In this document: piece after piece, positions 61,575 through 64,000 of the stretch | Layout of the letters: every line of letters starts with the position of its first letter | Numbering within the stretch: position 1 is the stretch's first letter | Made by a program: the position numbers and the translations under genes | Notes under the pieces: model-generated | Told to the model about the DNA's origin: nothing | Database searches by the model: none | Seen by the model: only the letters and a program-made list of their open reading frames with translations | NCBI RefSeq assembly: GCF_036016755.1 | Contig: NZ_JAYXIH010000005.1 | Coordinates: 1-64,000, forward strand | Origin: Aurantimonas coralicida_A | GTDB lineage: Bacteria; Pseudomonadota; Alphaproteobacteria; Rhizobiales; Rhizobiaceae | Length of the DNA stretch: 64,000 nucleotides | Reading direction: 5' to 3'

Positions 61575-61863
61575 CTCCCGATCGCTGTTCAATGCGGCGA
61601 AGAGACCGGGCGCTTCTTCGCATTGCGGCGAGGATTATCGCCTTCCTTCTGTCGAGGCAAGGCTTCTGGACCCGATGGTCGAGGACCGATCGCGATGCAA
61701 CCGGCGATCAACGCTTGAGGCGTGGAAAGCGCGGGCGTGTGGCCTCTGGTGTTCACGCCCAGGCAGAAGCTAGATTGGCGATCGGGCCGGCGGTCGCGGT
61801 GCGCGGCTGGCCGAATGCGAGGTGCGTCGGCAAACTTCTGGCGCAGCAACGACGGAGAGAGCG

Positions 61864-62193
61864 ATGACCCCCGGTGAGACGCCGCAATGGCAGTCGATGC
61901 GAAGCGCGCAACGCGATGGCAACCGCATTCTCGTGACGCTTCGGGCGAGCGAACAAGGCCCGGCGGAAGTCGACACGGTGCGCTGGACGACGCCCCGCAA
62001 CGCCTCGGAAAAATGCTGGATCGCTACGGATTGCGATCCCCAGTTCCCGGTCACCTATCAGGACGACGAACTCTTGGCCTGGATGCCGATGCCGGCGCCG
62101 CCGTCTGGAAAAACCGCAAGCGATCCCGCTGTCGACTGGCCGGAGCCGGCCCTCGAAAGCGATTTTCAGGAGGAGGCCGGATCGGGGATTTGA
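61864..62193 (+). CDS. hypothetical protein, divergent from nuo
   Basis: 109 residues from the ATG at 61864, preceded by a weak gagaga ribosome site. It is a soluble, Pro/Asp-rich acidic protein with no signal peptide, helix or recognised domain. Two tryptophan-containing motifs, VRWTTPRNA and LLAWMPMPAPP, give it some character. Coding status rests on codon-like composition and start context only. Confidence 0.5.
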   Translation: MTPGETPQWQSMRSAQRDGNRILVTLRASEQGPAEVDTVRWTTPRNASEKCWIATDCDPQFPVTYQDDELLAWMPMPAPPSGKTASDPAVDWPEPALESDFQEEAGSGI

Positions 62194-62283
62194 GCGCCGA
62201 GGCGGCGCGAACCGCTGCGGCGAGCATAATGCCGATTTCCCATCAGGGGATTCGGCATCGATCTCGATTGTTCTGAATAAAAA

Positions 62284-62360
62284 TGGCGCGAGTGACGGGA
62301 CTCGAACCCGCGACCTCCGGCGTGACAGGCCGGCACTCTAACCGACTGAGCTACACCCGC
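62284..62360 (-). tRNA. tRNA-Asp (anticodon GTC), CCA encoded
   Basis: Minus-strand cloverleaf: acceptor GCGGGTG with CACTCGC (one G-U), D arm around AGCTCAGTCGGTTAGAGT, anticodon stem CCGGC/GCCGG with loop CTGTCAC (anticodon GTC), T arm GCGGG-TTCGAGT-CCCGT, discriminator G, CCA. Confidence 0.95.
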
Positions 62361-62610
62361 GCTCGGCCGCTCGATGCGGCTTGTGAGGCGGTCGTTTACG
62401 GGCATCCCCCTATGCTGTCAAGCAGAACCGGGCAAAGTTTCTCGGGCAGTTCGCAGGAAGTTCGGGACGCTCGCAATACTGGTCATTCCCGCTGTTGCGG
62501 CCTCAGGCCACGAACAGGTCAAATCACCCCTTTTATCGGGCTCGTTTGCCTGTTCGCGCACACCGACCTGCTTGCCAGCGAGACCTCGAACGCTTAGACG
62601 AAGCGTCGGC

Positions 62611-62686
62611 GGGCGATTAGCTCAGTTGGTAGAGCGCCTCGTTTACACCGAGGATGTCGGGAGTTCGAGTCTCTCATCGCCCACCA
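62611..62686 (+). tRNA. tRNA-Val (anticodon TAC), CCA encoded
   Basis: Acceptor GGGCGAT with ATCGCCC, D arm GCTCAGTTGGTAGAGC, anticodon stem CCTCG/CGAGG with loop TTTACAC (anticodon TAC), T arm GGGAG-TTCGAGT-CTCTC, discriminator A, CCA. Its place beside hupB and nuo matches rhizobial chromosomes. Confidence 0.95.
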
Positions 62687-62912
62687 TGGTTCCCGACGCG
62701 TCAAGACGCAGCCGTCCGATTCGGGCATGGCCCCCACCGCTTCGCCGTCGCGAGCCCCCTGCCCTGCTCCGCCGAGAGATCGAGGATTGAGGCGAAGCCC
62801 GATCGTCACGCGATGACGGACTCGCCGCATGACCGGCAGCGCTTTAGTCACATCCCGCGATTCCTGAATATCGGACTGGTCCGTCAACCGCACACGACGG
62901 CCCGAACGCATT

Positions 62913-62938
62913 TCGGCCGGGCGCTGACGCCCGGCCGA
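62913..62938 (-). terminator. hairpin after hupB
   Basis: An 11-bp perfect stem (TCGGCCGGGCG / CGCCCGGCCGA) with a four-base loop lies about 28 bp past the hupB stop. The T tract on the minus strand is weak. Confidence 0.6.
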
Positions 62939-62965
62939 CATTTGAGACATCTCGAGATGTAATTG

Positions 62966-63244
62966 TTAGCGGTTGTTGACGGCGTCCTTGAGACCCTTGC
63001 CGGCCGCGAATTTCGGCACGTTGCGCGCCGGGATGTCGACCTCGGCGCCAGTCGACGGGTTGCGCCCCTTCGATGCGGCGCGGTGGGACACGGAAAACGT
63101 CCCGAAGCCGACCAGACGAATATCATCGCCTTTGGCCATCGTCCCCTGAATAGCTTCGAAGACAGCGTCCACTGCGGAGCTAGCCTGCTGTTTAGACAGT
63201 TCAGACTTTTCCGCGACAGCAGAAACGAGCTCATTTTTGTTCAT
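62966..63244 (-). CDS. hupB: DNA-binding protein HU
   Basis: 92 residues; nucleoid protein of the HU/IHF fold. MNKNELVSAVAEKSELSK opens the protein, and the DNA-binding arm contains GFGTFSVSHRAASKGRNPSTG. The single HU next to lon is the rhizobial arrangement; it follows lon across a terminator. Confidence 0.95.
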   Translation of the reverse strand: MNKNELVSAVAEKSELSKQQASSAVDAVFEAIQGTMAKGDDIRLVGFGTFSVSHRAASKGRNPSTGAEVDIPARNVPKFAAGKGLKDAVNNR

Positions 63245-63356
63245 TAGGATACCCTCCTGATTCTTTGGCAATAACGACTCCGTGAGCACGGTGCGCGACC
63301 TTCGCGGATCGAAACGCCTTCGGCAACGGCAAGATGCCCGATTTCGCGGGCTTTGC

Positions 63357-63388
63357 AAAAAAAATGCCGCCAAAATTGGCGGCATTTT
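63357..63388 (-). terminator. Rho-independent terminator of lon
   Basis: On the minus strand a 13-bp perfect stem (AAAATGCCGCCAA / TTGGCGGCATTTT) with a two-base loop is followed by further T residues, about 22 bp past the lon stop. Confidence 0.9.
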
Positions 63389-63409
63389 CAACAAATCTTA
63401 ACGGTGCGC

Positions 63410-64000
63410 CTAGTGGGCAACAGCCGTGGCGCCGTCCTCGACGTCGGCGCGGCCCGTCATGGGCTCGTCGACCTCCGACCATTCGACCGGCGTCAACTCC
63501 CTGACGAGCGCGTGCTTCAGCACCTCGCCCATCCGCGCAACCGGCACGATCTCGAGCTGATTCTTGACGTTGTCCGGGATCTCCGCGAGGTCTTTGGCGT
63601 TCTCCTCCGGTATCAAGACCTTCTTGATGCCGCCGCGCAGCGCCGCCAACAGCTTCTCCTTCAGGCCGCCGATCGGCAACACCCTGCCGCGCAGGGTGAT
63701 TTCGCCGGTCATGGCGATATCCCTGCGAACCGGTATGCCGGTCATCACTGAGACGATCGCGGTCGCCATCGCCGTGCCAGCCGACGGGCCATCCTTCGGC
63801 GTAGCGCCTTCCGGCACGTGGACGTGGATGTCGCGCTTTTCGAACAAGGGCGGCTTGATGCCGTAATCCAGCGCCCGCGAGCGGACATAGGAGGCGGCTG
63901 CGGAGATCGATTCCTTCATCACCTCCTTGAGGTTGCCGGTCACGGTCATCTTGCCCTTGCCGGGCATCATCACGCCCTCAATCGTCAGCAATTCGCCACC
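63410..64000 (-). CDS. lon: Lon ATP-dependent protease, C-terminal part (5' end outside window)
   Basis: About 197 C-terminal residues are visible: the proteolytic domain with catalytic Ser in DGPSAGTAMATA and Lys in GGLKEKLLAALRGG. GEITLRGRVLPIGG and VLIPEENAKDLAEIP are family signatures. The N-terminal and AAA+ parts lie beyond the window edge. Confidence 0.95.
   Translation of the reverse strand, partial: GGELLTIEGVMMPGKGKMTVTGNLKEVMKESISAAASYVRSRALDYGIKPPLFEKRDIHVHVPEGATPKDGPSAGTAMATAIVSVMTGIPVRRDIAMTGEITLRGRVLPIGGLKEKLLAALRGGIKKVLIPEENAKDLAEIPDNVKNQLEIVPVARMGEVLKHALVRELTPVEWSEVDEPMTGRADVEDGATAVAH

Noticed and set aside
62687..62912. Open frames on both strands between tRNA-Val(TAC) and hupB
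   Set aside because: Short, Arg-rich, without starts or family resemblance; treated as intergenic.
1..64000. CRISPR arrays, insertion sequences, phage genes
   Set aside because: No regularly spaced repeats, transposase-like proteins, or terminal inverted repeats were seen anywhere in the window.

Overview
The window looks like chromosome of an alphaproteobacterium of the order Rhizobiales (Hyphomicrobiales). The basis is gene content and order: lon, hupB, tRNA-Val, a 14-gene nuo operon, birA, ribonuclease J, methylmalonyl-CoA epimerase, a DUF1467 protein, proS and lolCD follow one another as in rhizobial core genomes, and there is also a class II DAHP synthase and a fused MaeB malic enzyme. 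Base composition is uniformly GC-rich except for one AT-rich intergenic patch near 33.25-33.42 kb. Assignment to a family (Aurantimonadaceae-like) would be a guess.

Layout. 1-17.7 kb holds ordinary housekeeping genes: a truncated lpxH-type phosphoesterase, maeB, a glutamyl-tRNA synthetase, an MFS transporter, nadE, DUF1003 and DedA membrane proteins (with a DedA remnant between them), a hemerythrin, a DODA-type dioxygenase, a GFA protein, class II DAHP synthase, a gamma-glutamylcyclotransferase, gor, a DUF2059 protein, rpiA, gph and a tRNA-Val(CAC). 17.97-31.7 kb is the most unusual part: a TAT-exported formate dehydrogenase (fdhX-like peptide, fdhA, fdhB, fdhC and a 42-residue peptide) followed on the same strand by a compact complex-I-like operon (nuoA-, nuoB/D-, nuoH-, nuoJ-, nuoK-, nuoL-, nuoM- and nuoN-like). 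In it the electron-accepting and quinone-reducing part has been reduced to one degenerate NuoB-NuoD fusion. 31.8-38.1 kb holds an adenylate cyclase and a copper-handling cluster (CusF-like protein, cupredoxin, multicopper oxidase, TolC-like lipoprotein, small lipoprotein, secreted peptide). 38.4-44.6 kb is the lolD-lolC-proS / DUF1467-mce-rnj block with a candidate small RNA between the two groups. 44.6-61.5 kb is birA plus the canonical minus-strand nuo operon, which carries two unexpected passengers: a GFA-family gene between nuoC and nuoD, and a 73-residue membrane protein between nuoH and nuoI. The window closes with tRNA-Asp, tRNA-Val(TAC), HU and the 3' part of lon.

How the parts fit. 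The true complex I encoded at 45-61 kb serves as an internal standard for the second copy. Aligned by eye, the second set keeps its ion-channel residues in NuoL-like, conserves them with Glu-to-Asp changes in NuoM- and NuoK-like, and loses one in NuoN-like. It lacks all cluster N2 cysteines, the NuoD quinone-site His pair, and every NuoC/E/F/G/I partner. It is therefore best read as a membrane ion-translocating arm, probably working with or near the periplasmic formate dehydrogenase, with an unknown coupling mechanism.
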